From positions 1 to 33,057 of the forward strand of contig DASZVJ010000113.1 in NCBI GenBank assembly GCA_035547155.1: a stretch of 33,057 bases of DNA. The letters are read 5' to 3'. A program made the translations under genes and the position numbers. Below the pieces are notes generated by a model. The model made no database searches, was not told the origin of the DNA, and was given only the letters and a program-made list of their open reading frames with translations. This DNA comes from CAZNMF01 sp035547155 (lineage in GTDB: Bacteria; Acidobacteriota; Vicinamibacteria; Vicinamibacterales; SCN-69-37). Positions 16,949-25,172 of the stretch are shown one piece after another; the stretch's first letter is position 1; each line of letters starts with the position of its first letter.

Positions 16949-19081
16949 TCACGGCAGCGCGAACGCCACGTAGACGCCGCCGGTCGGCTGCAGTCGTCGA
17001 CCTCCTGCCGCGATGACGATGAACTGCCGGCCGCCGACTTCATACGTGATCGGTGTCGCTGTACCAGCAAACGGCAGCGTCGTCTCCCAAACGAGCCTGC
17101 CCGTGGCCCCGTCGAACGCGCGGAGCTTCTTGTCGTGCAGCGTCGCGCCGATGAAGACGAGGCCGCCGGCCGTGACGATCGGGCCGCCGTAATTCTCGCT
17201 GCCGGTGTCGGTCAGTCCCTGGGCCGCAAGCTCCGGGTACTGGCCGAGCGGAATCTTCCACACGTAGCGGCCCGTGTCCATGTCGATCGCGTTGAGCGTA
17301 CCCCATGGTGTCGCGACCGCTGGATAGCCGTCGGGATCGACGAAGCGGTTGTAGCCCGTAAAGCGATAGCGATCGGCGACCGTGCCGCTGATGGCCGCAC
17401 CACGGCCACGCGCACCTGCCGCCGCGCCGTTTCCCGCAATCGGCTCATTGCGCCCGCGCAGGACGTACTCGACGACCGCACTGCGCGCCTCGGGCGTCAG
17501 GCCGGCAAAGCCGGGCATCTGACTCGATCCCTGACGAATGAGCGCGTCGATCTCCTCGAGGCTTCGCCGGCGGCCGACATCGACGAGCGCCGGAACCTGC
17601 GGCGGCGAGCCGGAGAAGTCCGCCTTGTGACACGACGCACACAGCGACGTGTAGAGCCCGCGCGCGTCGGCTGATGGCGCAGCGGTGTTCTCGACGAGGC
17701 TCGTGTACTCGGGCATGTTGCTGGCGTTGACGTAGAGCCGCCGCGTCCGTGGATCGAACGCCAGTCCGCCCCACTCGATGCCGCCGTCCCAGCCCGGCGA
17801 GACGAGGGTGTTCTTGCCGATCGCCATCGGCGCGAACGGCCCCGTCTGCATCTCGCTCAGCGTCTTCACCGCCCACGCGTGCGCCTCCGGCGTGCGCGTC
17901 GTCAGCATGTCCGCCGTGATCGTCTGCGGTAGCACGGGCTCTGGAAGCGTGGGCACCGGCTGCGTGCGCGATGCCGCCTCACCCGGCACGGTGCTCGGCG
18001 GAACCGCACGCTCGTCGATCGGAAACAGCGGCGCGCCTGTGACGCGATCGAGCGCGAAGAGCACGCCGTGCTTGTTCGCCTGCACGAGGCCGTCAATGAC
18101 GCGGCCGTTCCGCTGGATTGTGATGAGCGTCGGCGGCGCGGAGAAATCACGATCCCAGATGTCGTGATGGACGCCCTGGAAATGCCACAACCGCTTGCCC
18201 GTCGCGGCGTCGAGCGCGAGCACGGTGTCCGCGAACAGGTTGTCGCCCGCGCGATCGCCGCCGTAGAAATCGAACGCCGCCGATCCGGTCGGCACGTAGA
18301 CGACGCCGCGATCGGCGTCGAGCGTCAGACCGGCCCATGCGTTGGCCGATCCCGACCGCAGCCATGCGTCCTTCGGCCAGGTGTCATAACCGAATTCGCC
18401 GGGATGCGGGATCGTGTGGAACGACCAGCGTAGCGCGCCGGTGCGCGTATCGTACGCGCGGATGTCGCCGGGCGCCGCGGGCAGGCGTTCCGACGTCCGG
18501 CTGCCGATGATCAACAGGTCCTTGTAGACAACGCCCGGCGTGCTGAGCCCGACGGACAATGACTGCGGCTCGCGACCGAGCCCATCGCGGAGATCGATGC
18601 GTCCATTCGTGCCAAACGCCGGCACCGGCTGTCCCGTCGTCGCATCGAGCGCGTAGAGATACGAGGCGACCGAGGCGAAGATGCGCGCCTCGCGTCCGTC
18701 GGCCCAGTACGCCACGCCGCGCGTGGGACTGCGATCGATCAAACCGGAATCGAACGCCCATCGCTTCTCGCCCGTCGCGGCGTCGAGCGCGACGACCTTC
18801 TGCGACGGCGTGTTCGCGTACAGCACGCCGTCGACGACGAGCGGCTGCGTCTGCAGACCGCCGGTCTCGCCCGTGTCGAACGACCACGCGACACGTAGCT
18901 TTGCGACATTGTCGAGCGCGATCTGCGACAGCGGCGAATAGCGCATGCCGAGTGAGCCGCCGTACACGGCCCAGTCCGAGTTGGCGGAAGACGGGGTTTG
19001 CGGCTGTCGCCGCGCGACGGCCACGCTGGTCAACAGGGACAGGCCGACTCCGATGACGAGCGCGCGCGTGGATAGCGACAT
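16949..19081 (-). CDS. PQQ-dependent dehydrogenase with a cytochrome c domain inserted in the propeller
   Basis: A 710-residue exported quinoprotein, probably an alcohol- or sugar-type dehydrogenase acting in the periplasm. A signal peptide (STRALVIGVGLSLLTSVAVA) precedes propeller sequence with tryptophan-docking-like repeats such as VVALDAATGEKRWAF, IRAYDTRTGALRWSF and VLALDAATGKRLWHF. At residues 481-485 CASCH binds haem c, with a probable Met ligand in SSQMPGFAGLT near 521. The propeller then resumes (NAIDMDTGRYVWKI, LRAFDGATGRLVWET) to the end. The haem domain is thus internal, not C-terminal. I chose the start at 19081; the longer start at 19126 would lie inside a hairpin. The substrate is not evident. 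Confidence 0.9.
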   Translation of the reverse strand: MSLSTRALVIGVGLSLLTSVAVARRQPQTPSSANSDWAVYGGSLGMRYSPLSQIALDNVAKLRVAWSFDTGETGGLQTQPLVVDGVLYANTPSQKVVALDAATGEKRWAFDSGLIDRSPTRGVAYWADGREARIFASVASYLYALDATTGQPVPAFGTNGRIDLRDGLGREPQSLSVGLSTPGVVYKDLLIIGSRTSERLPAAPGDIRAYDTRTGALRWSFHTIPHPGEFGYDTWPKDAWLRSGSANAWAGLTLDADRGVVYVPTGSAAFDFYGGDRAGDNLFADTVLALDAATGKRLWHFQGVHHDIWDRDFSAPPTLITIQRNGRVIDGLVQANKHGVLFALDRVTGAPLFPIDERAVPPSTVPGEAASRTQPVPTLPEPVLPQTITADMLTTRTPEAHAWAVKTLSEMQTGPFAPMAIGKNTLVSPGWDGGIEWGGLAFDPRTRRLYVNASNMPEYTSLVENTAAPSADARGLYTSLCASCHKADFSGSPPQVPALVDVGRRRSLEEIDALIRQGSSQMPGFAGLTPEARSAVVEYVLRGRNEPIAGNGAAAGARGRGAAISGTVADRYRFTGYNRFVDPDGYPAVATPWGTLNAIDMDTGRYVWKIPLGQYPELAAQGLTDTGSENYGGPIVTAGGLVFIGATLHDKKLRAFDGATGRLVWETTLPFAGTATPITYEVGGRQFIVIAAGGRRLQPTGGVYVAFALP

Positions 19082-19115
19082 GGCTGCGCACGATGCCACA
19101 ACCGAGGACGGATGT

Positions 19116-19142
19116 GAAGGCCGCACGCGACGCGCGGCCTTC
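19116..19142 (-). terminator. 9-bp GC hairpin between prolyl oligopeptidase and PQQ dehydrogenase genes
   Basis: GAAGGCCGC and GCGGCCTTC form a perfect 9-bp stem around a 9-base loop, just after the oligopeptidase stop codon on the minus strand. No run of T follows, so it may be a weak terminator, an attenuator or an RNA-stability element. Confidence 0.5.
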
Positions 19143-19144
19143 AG

Positions 19145-21307
19145 CTACCGCGCCGTCAGCCCCATGTTCGCTGCCGCGAACGCCCACTCGTCGGCGAGCT
19201 CGGCGATGCGCTTGTCCGTCGGCCGGTAGCCGTGCGACGCCTCGGTCTCGACGCGGATGAGGATCGGCTTGTCGCAGCCTTGTGCGGCCTGCATCGCGGC
19301 CGTGAACTTGAACGAATGGCTCGGCACGACGCGATCGTCGTGATCCGCCGTCGTCACCAGGGTTGCCGGATAACAGACGCCCGGCTTCGCGTTCTGCAGC
19401 GGCGAATACTTGATGAGCGACGCGAACTGCTCGCGATCGGAGGACGAGCCGTATTCCGTGACCCACGCGCGGCCGCCGGTGAACTTGTCGTAGCGCAGCA
19501 TGTCCATCACGCCGACGGCCGGCAGCGCGACCGCGAACAGATCGGGCCGCTGCTCTTCGACCGCACCCACGAGCAGACCGCCGTTCGATCCGCCCATCAT
19601 GCCGAGCTTCGACGACGACGTGTAGCCGTCTTTGACAAGTGTCTCGGCGACCGCGATGAAATCGTCGAACACGTTCTGCTTTTTTTCGAACGTCCCGGCC
19701 TTGTGCCACGCCTCGCCGTACTCGGCGCCGCCACGCATGTTGACGCTCACCCAAATGCCGCCGAGCTCGAGCCACGCGGGCACGTCGGGACGATAGGTCG
19801 GACTGAGCGTGATCGAGAAGCCGCCGTACCCGTACATCATCGTCGGATGGCTGCCGTCGCGCGCGATCCCCTTGCGCGCGGTCACGAAGAACGGCACCTT
19901 CGTGCCGTCCTTCGACGTCGCGAACATCCGGCGCGTCTCGTACTGGCTGACGTCGACCGGCGCCGGGGCCGCCTCGAACGACGCGGATGTCTTCGCTGCG
20001 AGGTCGTAGCGAAATATCGTCGCAGGATAGAGCGGCGACGTGAACGTGTAAAAGATCTCCGGCGTGTCCTCACGGCCGCTCACCGCAGAGACTGTACCGG
20101 CCGCGGGAAGCTCGATCGTGCCTTCTGGACGTCCATTCGCGTCGAAGAGCGACAAGCGGCTTTCGACGTCGACGAGATAGCCGCAGACGATGCGTCCGCC
20201 GATGAACGCCGCCTGCTCGATCGCCTGTGCCGCCTCGGGAACGACGATCTTCCATGCCGCCGGCTCCGGATGCGCGAGATCGATTGCGACGATCTTCCGA
20301 TTCGGCGCGTTCAGGTCCGATCGCACGAGCACGACCGATCCGCGATTGCCAATCGGCGCGAACTCCGCATCGTCACGCTCGACAATCGGGCGGACCGACG
20401 ATCGGATGTTGGGATGTCGCGGATCGCCGAGGTCCGCCGCGTACAGACGATTGTTGTTGTCCGATCCACGCGCCGTCGTGACGAGCAGATAGCGGCCGTC
20501 TTCGGTCACGCTGCCGCCGACGAACCACGTCGGCTGATCCTTGCGCTCGTAGATGAGGACGTCGTCGGCCTGCGGCGTGCCGATGCGATGGTAGTAGAGC
20601 GCATGGCCTGCGAGCGCCGCCTCGAGCACCTGGCCCTTGGGCGGCTCCGGGTAGCGCGAGTAGAAGAAGCCGCGGTTGTCCTTCGTCCACGACAGATCCG
20701 AAAAGCGCATCCACTCGACGGCATCGTCCAGATCGCGGCCTGTCGAGAGATCGCGCACGTGGATCGTCTGCCAGTCCGCGCCCCCCTGCGACAAGCCATA
20801 CGCGAGCAGCCGTCCGTCAGGCGACGGCGACCATTGCGCGAGCGAGACGGAGCCGTCCGGCGAGAGCACGTTCGGATCGATGACCACGGCCGGCGCGGCG
20901 TCGAAAGACGCGCGCACATAAATCGGCGCCTGCCGCTGAAGACCGCTGTTCTTCGCGTAGAAGTAGCGTCCGCCCTCACGCACCGGAATTCCGGTCTTCG
21001 GATAGTCCCAAAGCGCCGTAATCCGCTCGCGCAGCCGATCGCGGAGTGGCAAGCGGCCCAGATATGAGAACGTCAGCGCGTTCTGGGCGTCGCGCCACGC
21101 GGCGACGTCCGGCGAGTCGAGATCTTCCATCCACCGGTACGGATCCGGGACTTTCGTGCCGAAGTAATCGTCGACGACATCGCCTTTGCGCGTTTCTGGA
21201 TACGTGAGTTTCATGTTCTGTACGTGTACCGCCACGGATGCAACGACGACGAGTACCGCAACGGCCGGCGTGGTGAGATATCGACGGGCGGCTAATGTCA
21301 CGGGCAT
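19145..21307 (-). CDS. Prolyl oligopeptidase (S9A family), exported
   Basis: A 720-residue serine peptidase that cleaves short peptides after proline. The N-terminus has a signal or anchor (LTTPAVAVLVVVASVAV), then the S9A propeller opening YPETRKGDVVDDYFGTKVPDPYRWMEDL. The C-terminal alpha/beta-hydrolase domain holds nucleophile Ser574 in GGSNGG, the Asp in TADHDDRVVPSH and the His in EASHGYRP, so the triad is complete. I chose ATG 21307: GAAGAGG precedes it, and the longer frame to 21370 adds an unrelated stretch before the signal. It is divergent from the GH5 gene. Confidence 0.95.
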   Translation of the reverse strand: MPVTLAARRYLTTPAVAVLVVVASVAVHVQNMKLTYPETRKGDVVDDYFGTKVPDPYRWMEDLDSPDVAAWRDAQNALTFSYLGRLPLRDRLRERITALWDYPKTGIPVREGGRYFYAKNSGLQRQAPIYVRASFDAAPAVVIDPNVLSPDGSVSLAQWSPSPDGRLLAYGLSQGGADWQTIHVRDLSTGRDLDDAVEWMRFSDLSWTKDNRGFFYSRYPEPPKGQVLEAALAGHALYYHRIGTPQADDVLIYERKDQPTWFVGGSVTEDGRYLLVTTARGSDNNNRLYAADLGDPRHPNIRSSVRPIVERDDAEFAPIGNRGSVVLVRSDLNAPNRKIVAIDLAHPEPAAWKIVVPEAAQAIEQAAFIGGRIVCGYLVDVESRLSLFDANGRPEGTIELPAAGTVSAVSGREDTPEIFYTFTSPLYPATIFRYDLAAKTSASFEAAPAPVDVSQYETRRMFATSKDGTKVPFFVTARKGIARDGSHPTMMYGYGGFSITLSPTYRPDVPAWLELGGIWVSVNMRGGAEYGEAWHKAGTFEKKQNVFDDFIAVAETLVKDGYTSSSKLGMMGGSNGGLLVGAVEEQRPDLFAVALPAVGVMDMLRYDKFTGGRAWVTEYGSSSDREQFASLIKYSPLQNAKPGVCYPATLVTTADHDDRVVPSHSFKFTAAMQAAQGCDKPILIRVETEASHGYRPTDKRIAELADEWAFAAANMGLTAR

Positions 21308-21439
21308 CCTCTTCACGTATTGTAGGCGCACGCCTCGCGCCGCCGTTCCGGACCTTGCCGCGGCGGGCATAGACGAGGCATGATCACGCGCGTGTCAGAC
21401 AGGTACACGTCCAGCGGAATCGACGACAAGGAGATCACG

Positions 21440-22624
21440 ATGAGTGCACGGACGAGGCTCGTGACGGCGCTTTCCGTCGCTGCGGCGGCCGCAGCGATCA
21501 CGGCAGGAGGCGACGCCGCGGCGCGTCTGTCAGCCCAGGCTGCACCGGCCGCTGCTCCGCCAGCGGCGTCTGCTCCCGCGACGCCGCAACCGTGGTGGCG
21601 CGCGGCGGCCCCAGGCGCGAGGCCGTATCGCGTCGACGCCGACAAGCTGCCGCTCATCTCCGTCAAAGGCAACCGGTTCGTCGGCCCGGACGGCGTGCCC
21701 ATCCTCTTTCGCGGCATCGACATCTCCGATCCGGACAAGCTCGCGGGCCAGGGACACTGGAATCGCGATCTGTTCGTCGCAGTGAAGGATCTCGGCGCGA
21801 CGCTCGTGCGGATTCCCGTCCATCCGATCGCGTGGCGCACGCGCACGCCGGACGCGTACATCGCGCTGCTCGATCAGGCCGTCGCGTGGTCCACCGAGCT
21901 CGGGATGCACGTCATCATCGACTGGCACACGATCGGCAATCTGCAGACCGGGCTCTTCCAGGATCCGATGTACGACACGTCGCGCCAGGAGACGTACAGC
22001 TTCTGGCGCACGATGGCGCGTCACTACGCGGGCCATCACACCGTCGCCTTCTTCGAGCTCTTCAACGAGCCGACGACGTACAACGGCCAGCTGGGATCGA
22101 TCTCCTGGGCGCAGTGGTCCACGATCGTCAGAGAAGAGATCGGCATCATCCGCGCGTACGATCCGCAGGTCGTGCCGCTCGTCGCGGGCTTCGACTGGGC
22201 GTACGACCTGACGCCGCTCAAGCTGGATCCGATTCCCGTCGACGGCATCGGCTACACGATTCATCCGTACTCGAACAAGCGCAGCAAGCCGTGGGAGCCG
22301 AAGTGGGAGGAAGACTTCGGTTTCGCCGCGGCGAAGTATCCGCTGATCGCGACGGAGTTCGGCGGCTTCGCGGCGCCCGCGACGGCCGGCGCGCCCACTC
22401 CAGCGCCCGCCGCGCCGCCGGCGGACCGCGGACGAGGCGGCTTCGGCCCCGATCCGGAGTACGGTCCGTCCATCATCAAATATCTGGAGAGCCGGAACAT
22501 CAGCTGGACGCTGTGGTGCTTCGATCCGGAATGGGGCCCGTCGCTGCTCAGCAACTGGACGAACTTCCAGCTGAACGCGTCCGGTCAGTTCGCGAAGCTC
22601 GCGCTCGCCGGAGGCGTGAAGTAG
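21440..22624 (+). CDS. Glycoside hydrolase family 5 (cellulase-like) protein, secreted
   Basis: A 394-residue secreted glycosidase. A signal peptide with an Ala-rich Pro/Ala linker covers about residues 1-50. The catalytic domain shows the GH5 pattern: LVRIPVHP, the general acid/base Glu210 in FELFNEP, the IHPYS motif, and the nucleophile Glu306 in LIATEFGG. A Pro/Ala-rich insertion at about residues 312-335 interrupts the last part of the barrel. The start is fixed by AAGGAG at 21428-21433, six bases before ATG. Substrate within GH5 (beta-glucan, mannan and others) cannot be told. The next gene starts 4 bases after its stop. Confidence 0.9.
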   Translation: MSARTRLVTALSVAAAAAAITAGGDAAARLSAQAAPAAAPPAASAPATPQPWWRAAAPGARPYRVDADKLPLISVKGNRFVGPDGVPILFRGIDISDPDKLAGQGHWNRDLFVAVKDLGATLVRIPVHPIAWRTRTPDAYIALLDQAVAWSTELGMHVIIDWHTIGNLQTGLFQDPMYDTSRQETYSFWRTMARHYAGHHTVAFFELFNEPTTYNGQLGSISWAQWSTIVREEIGIIRAYDPQVVPLVAGFDWAYDLTPLKLDPIPVDGIGYTIHPYSNKRSKPWEPKWEEDFGFAAAKYPLIATEFGGFAAPATAGAPTPAPAAPPADRGRGGFGPDPEYGPSIIKYLESRNISWTLWCFDPEWGPSLLSNWTNFQLNASGQFAKLALAGGVK

Positions 22625-22628
22625 AGGC

Positions 22629-24248
22629 GTGCACACGCTGCGCGAAAAGCTCGAGCAGTCCTCGCGGTTCGTCGTCGGCTGCGAGCTCGTCTCGGTGCGC
22701 GGGTCGATGACCGCGCGCGGAGCGATCAAGGTCCGCGACTTCGCGAACGAGCTGGTCGCCTGCCCCGACGTCGACTGGATCTCGATCACCGACAACGCCG
22801 GCGGCAATCCGCAACTCGCGCCGCAGGCGCTCGGCAAGCCGATGCTCTACGCGGGCAAAGAGGTCGTCATCCACCTGACGTGCAAGGACCTCAACCGCAA
22901 CGGCCTCGAGAGTGAAGCCTGGCTCCTGAACAGCGAAGGCTTTCACAACGTGCTCGCGATGACGGGCGACTATCCGCTCACGGGCAGCGGCGGCACGGCG
23001 AAGCCCGTCTTCGACATCGACTCGATCGGGCTCATCTCGATGCTGTCCGCGATGAACGACGGGTTCCAGCCGCGCGAGACGCGCGCCGGACGGACACCCG
23101 AGCGGCTCGCGCCGACGTCGTTCTTCATCGGCGCGGTCACCACGAACTACAAGCGGCACGAAGGCGAGGTCATGCCGCAGTACCGCAAGCTGGAGAAGAA
23201 GGTCGCGGCCGGCGCGCGGTTCATCATCAATCAGGTCGGGTACGACGCGCGCAAGGCGCACGAGCTGCGGCTCTACATGGACCATCACGCCATGCCGGGC
23301 ACGCCGCTCATCGGCAACGTCTACGTGCTCACTCCCGTCGTCGCCAAGCTCTTTCACGACGCGCGCATTCCCGGCATCGTCGTCTCACCCGAGCTGCTGC
23401 GGCTGGCCGAGGTGCAAGGTGCGTCGCCGGATCGCGGCAAAGCGTTCTTCCTCGAGCTCGCCGCCAAGCAGATCGCGATCTTCAAGGGGCTCGGCTATCG
23501 CGGCGCGTATCTGGGCGGCGTGCACGGCTTCGACGCGATTGCGCGCATCCTGACGATCGAGCGGAGCTTCGCGCCCGACGACTGGAAGCAGTTCGCGCGC
23601 GAGATCGCCTTCTCGCGCGATGGCGAGTTCTTCTTCTACGGCAAGGATCCGGCGACGGGCCTGGCCGATCCCCGCACACGCGATCGCACGGCGCCGCCGG
23701 TTCACGCACGCACGAGCGTCGTCTATCGACTCTCGAAGTGGACGCACGCGCACCTGTTCGAGCCGGGCCACGCGATCAGCCGCTGGGGCGCGTCGGTCTG
23801 TGCGCACGCCAGCGATCCGCGGCAGGGCCCGGCGCTCCTGCGCGTCGTCGAGCGCGCGAGCAAGGCCGCGCTCTTCGACTGCCGCGACTGCGGCGACTGC
23901 TCCCTGCCCGAGATCGCATATCTCTGTCCGGAGTCGCAGTGCGCCAAGAACCAGCGCAACGGCCCGTGCGGCGGCACGCGCGACGGCAAGTGCGAAGTCG
24001 ACGGCTTCGGCGACTGCATCTGGCTGCGCGCGTACGAGCGGCGCGCACACGACGGCGACGCGGACCACCTGCTCGATCACGCGCCCGTCGTGCAGGATCA
24101 AGGGCTGCGCGGCACCTCGTCGTGGGCGAATCACTGGCTGGGACGCGATCACACGAGCCGCCCAGCCGAGCCCGTGACCACATCCGGTCCGTCCGCGGCG
24201 CCGCCGCTCGCGCTCGAAGGGAGACAGCCGACCACGGCCACGAAATGA
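22629..24248 (+). CDS. Methylenetetrahydrofolate reductase-like protein fused to a MetV-type cysteine-rich domain
   Basis: A 539-residue protein. Residues about 1-300 resemble MetF, the flavin barrel that interconverts methylene- and methyl-tetrahydrofolate (VGCELVSVRGSM, DWISITDNAGG, EVVIHLTCKDLNRNGL, NVLAMTGDYP, FIINQVGYD). Residues about 400-475 carry a MetV/MTHFR C-terminal cysteine domain with Cys418, 421 and 424, then CPESQCAK, NGPCGG, GKCEV and DCIW. In acetogens MetV is usually a separate protein beside MetF and is an iron-sulfur or zinc partner. The GTG start lies 4 bases after the GH5 stop. The stop overlaps the next start (ATGA), so the two products are probably made together. Confidence 0.88.
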   Translation: MHTLREKLEQSSRFVVGCELVSVRGSMTARGAIKVRDFANELVACPDVDWISITDNAGGNPQLAPQALGKPMLYAGKEVVIHLTCKDLNRNGLESEAWLLNSEGFHNVLAMTGDYPLTGSGGTAKPVFDIDSIGLISMLSAMNDGFQPRETRAGRTPERLAPTSFFIGAVTTNYKRHEGEVMPQYRKLEKKVAAGARFIINQVGYDARKAHELRLYMDHHAMPGTPLIGNVYVLTPVVAKLFHDARIPGIVVSPELLRLAEVQGASPDRGKAFFLELAAKQIAIFKGLGYRGAYLGGVHGFDAIARILTIERSFAPDDWKQFAREIAFSRDGEFFFYGKDPATGLADPRTRDRTAPPVHARTSVVYRLSKWTHAHLFEPGHAISRWGASVCAHASDPRQGPALLRVVERASKAALFDCRDCGDCSLPEIAYLCPESQCAKNQRNGPCGGTRDGKCEVDGFGDCIWLRAYERRAHDGDADHLLDHAPVVQDQGLRGTSSWANHWLGRDHTSRPAEPVTTSGPSAAPPLALEGRQPTTATK

Positions 24249-25171
24249 CCACGCACACGTTCACGATCATCGGCGAGCTGATCAACAACGCCTACGCTCG
24301 CCCACGCGCAGCCTTCCGCAGCAAGGATCTCGCCGCCTATCAAGCGTTGGCGACGTCGCAGGTTGCGCAGGGGGCGAAGTACCTCGAGCTGAACCTCGAC
24401 GGCACGCAGAAGATTCAGGTCAAGCTCCAGGAGATGCTCGACTTCCTGCCCGACGTCATCCCCGCGATCCAGGAAGCCACGTCCACACCGATCTGCTTCG
24501 ATCACCCGTCGCTGGACTACCACCGCGTGGCGCTGCGTCACTACGATCGCGCGCGAAGCGGCGCGCCGATCCTGAACTCGATCGCGGCGTCGCGCGAACG
24601 GCTCGACGAGATGATCGAGCTCATCGCCGAGCACGACACGCTCGTCGTCGTCATGGCGTCAGAACAATTCGCGCCGGGCGGCACCGCGCAATGTCTGCGG
24701 CCCGAGGACTCGTATGCCGCGGCCAAGGACTTCGTCGAGCGGCTCGTCACCAAGGCGCATCGCCGGCTCGATCAGATCCTCATCGATCCCGGCCTCGCGC
24801 CCGTCGGCGCCGACACGTACGGGCTCGTCAACATCGGCCTCGACGCCATGCGGCTCATCCACGACGATCCCGATCTCGCGGGCGTGCACTTCACCGTCGG
24901 CCTTTCGAACTTTGCGTGGGGCACGCCGCCCGGCGTGCGCGAGCAGCTCGAGAACGCGTATCTCACGCTCGGCATGGAAGCCGGCCTCGACTTCGCGATC
25001 TGCAATCCCGAGAAATCGCCTGCGCCTCTTCCGGCGACGCATCCGATGGTCGTCAAGCTCCGTCACGCGCTCGCACAGGGTCGCGCCGGCGACGGCGAAA
25101 CGCGGGAGACGGCCGGCTTTCGCCAGGCCGAAGCGATTCTCGAGATCTGCCGCGAGGCCGTCGAGTCGTAA
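24245..25171 (+). CDS. Pterin-binding (DHPS-like) protein, methyltetrahydrofolate methyltransferase family
   Basis: A 308-residue TIM-barrel protein of the pterin-binding family that includes dihydropteroate synthase and methyl-THF:corrinoid methyltransferases such as AcsE. It resembles the AcsE/MtgA branch more than folate-synthesis DHPS: IIGELINNAYARPRAAF, GAKYLELNLDG, an Asp in ICFDHPS, PILNSIAA, ILIDPGLAP, and an Asn in TVGLSNFAWG, which in AcsE contacts the pterin. Position directly after the MTHFR-MetV fusion (4-base overlap) supports a role in moving methyl groups to or from methyl-THF. No corrinoid protein is present in the window, so the methyl acceptor or donor is unknown. Confidence 0.85.
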   Translation: MTTHTFTIIGELINNAYARPRAAFRSKDLAAYQALATSQVAQGAKYLELNLDGTQKIQVKLQEMLDFLPDVIPAIQEATSTPICFDHPSLDYHRVALRHYDRARSGAPILNSIAASRERLDEMIELIAEHDTLVVVMASEQFAPGGTAQCLRPEDSYAAAKDFVERLVTKAHRRLDQILIDPGLAPVGADTYGLVNIGLDAMRLIHDDPDLAGVHFTVGLSNFAWGTPPGVREQLENAYLTLGMEAGLDFAICNPEKSPAPLPATHPMVVKLRHALAQGRAGDGETRETAGFRQAEAILEICREAVES

Positions 25172-25172
25172 C

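Noticed and set aside
19232..21067. Open frame of 611 codons on the plus strand
   Set aside because: Antisense shadow of prolyl oligopeptidase; no recognisable domain.
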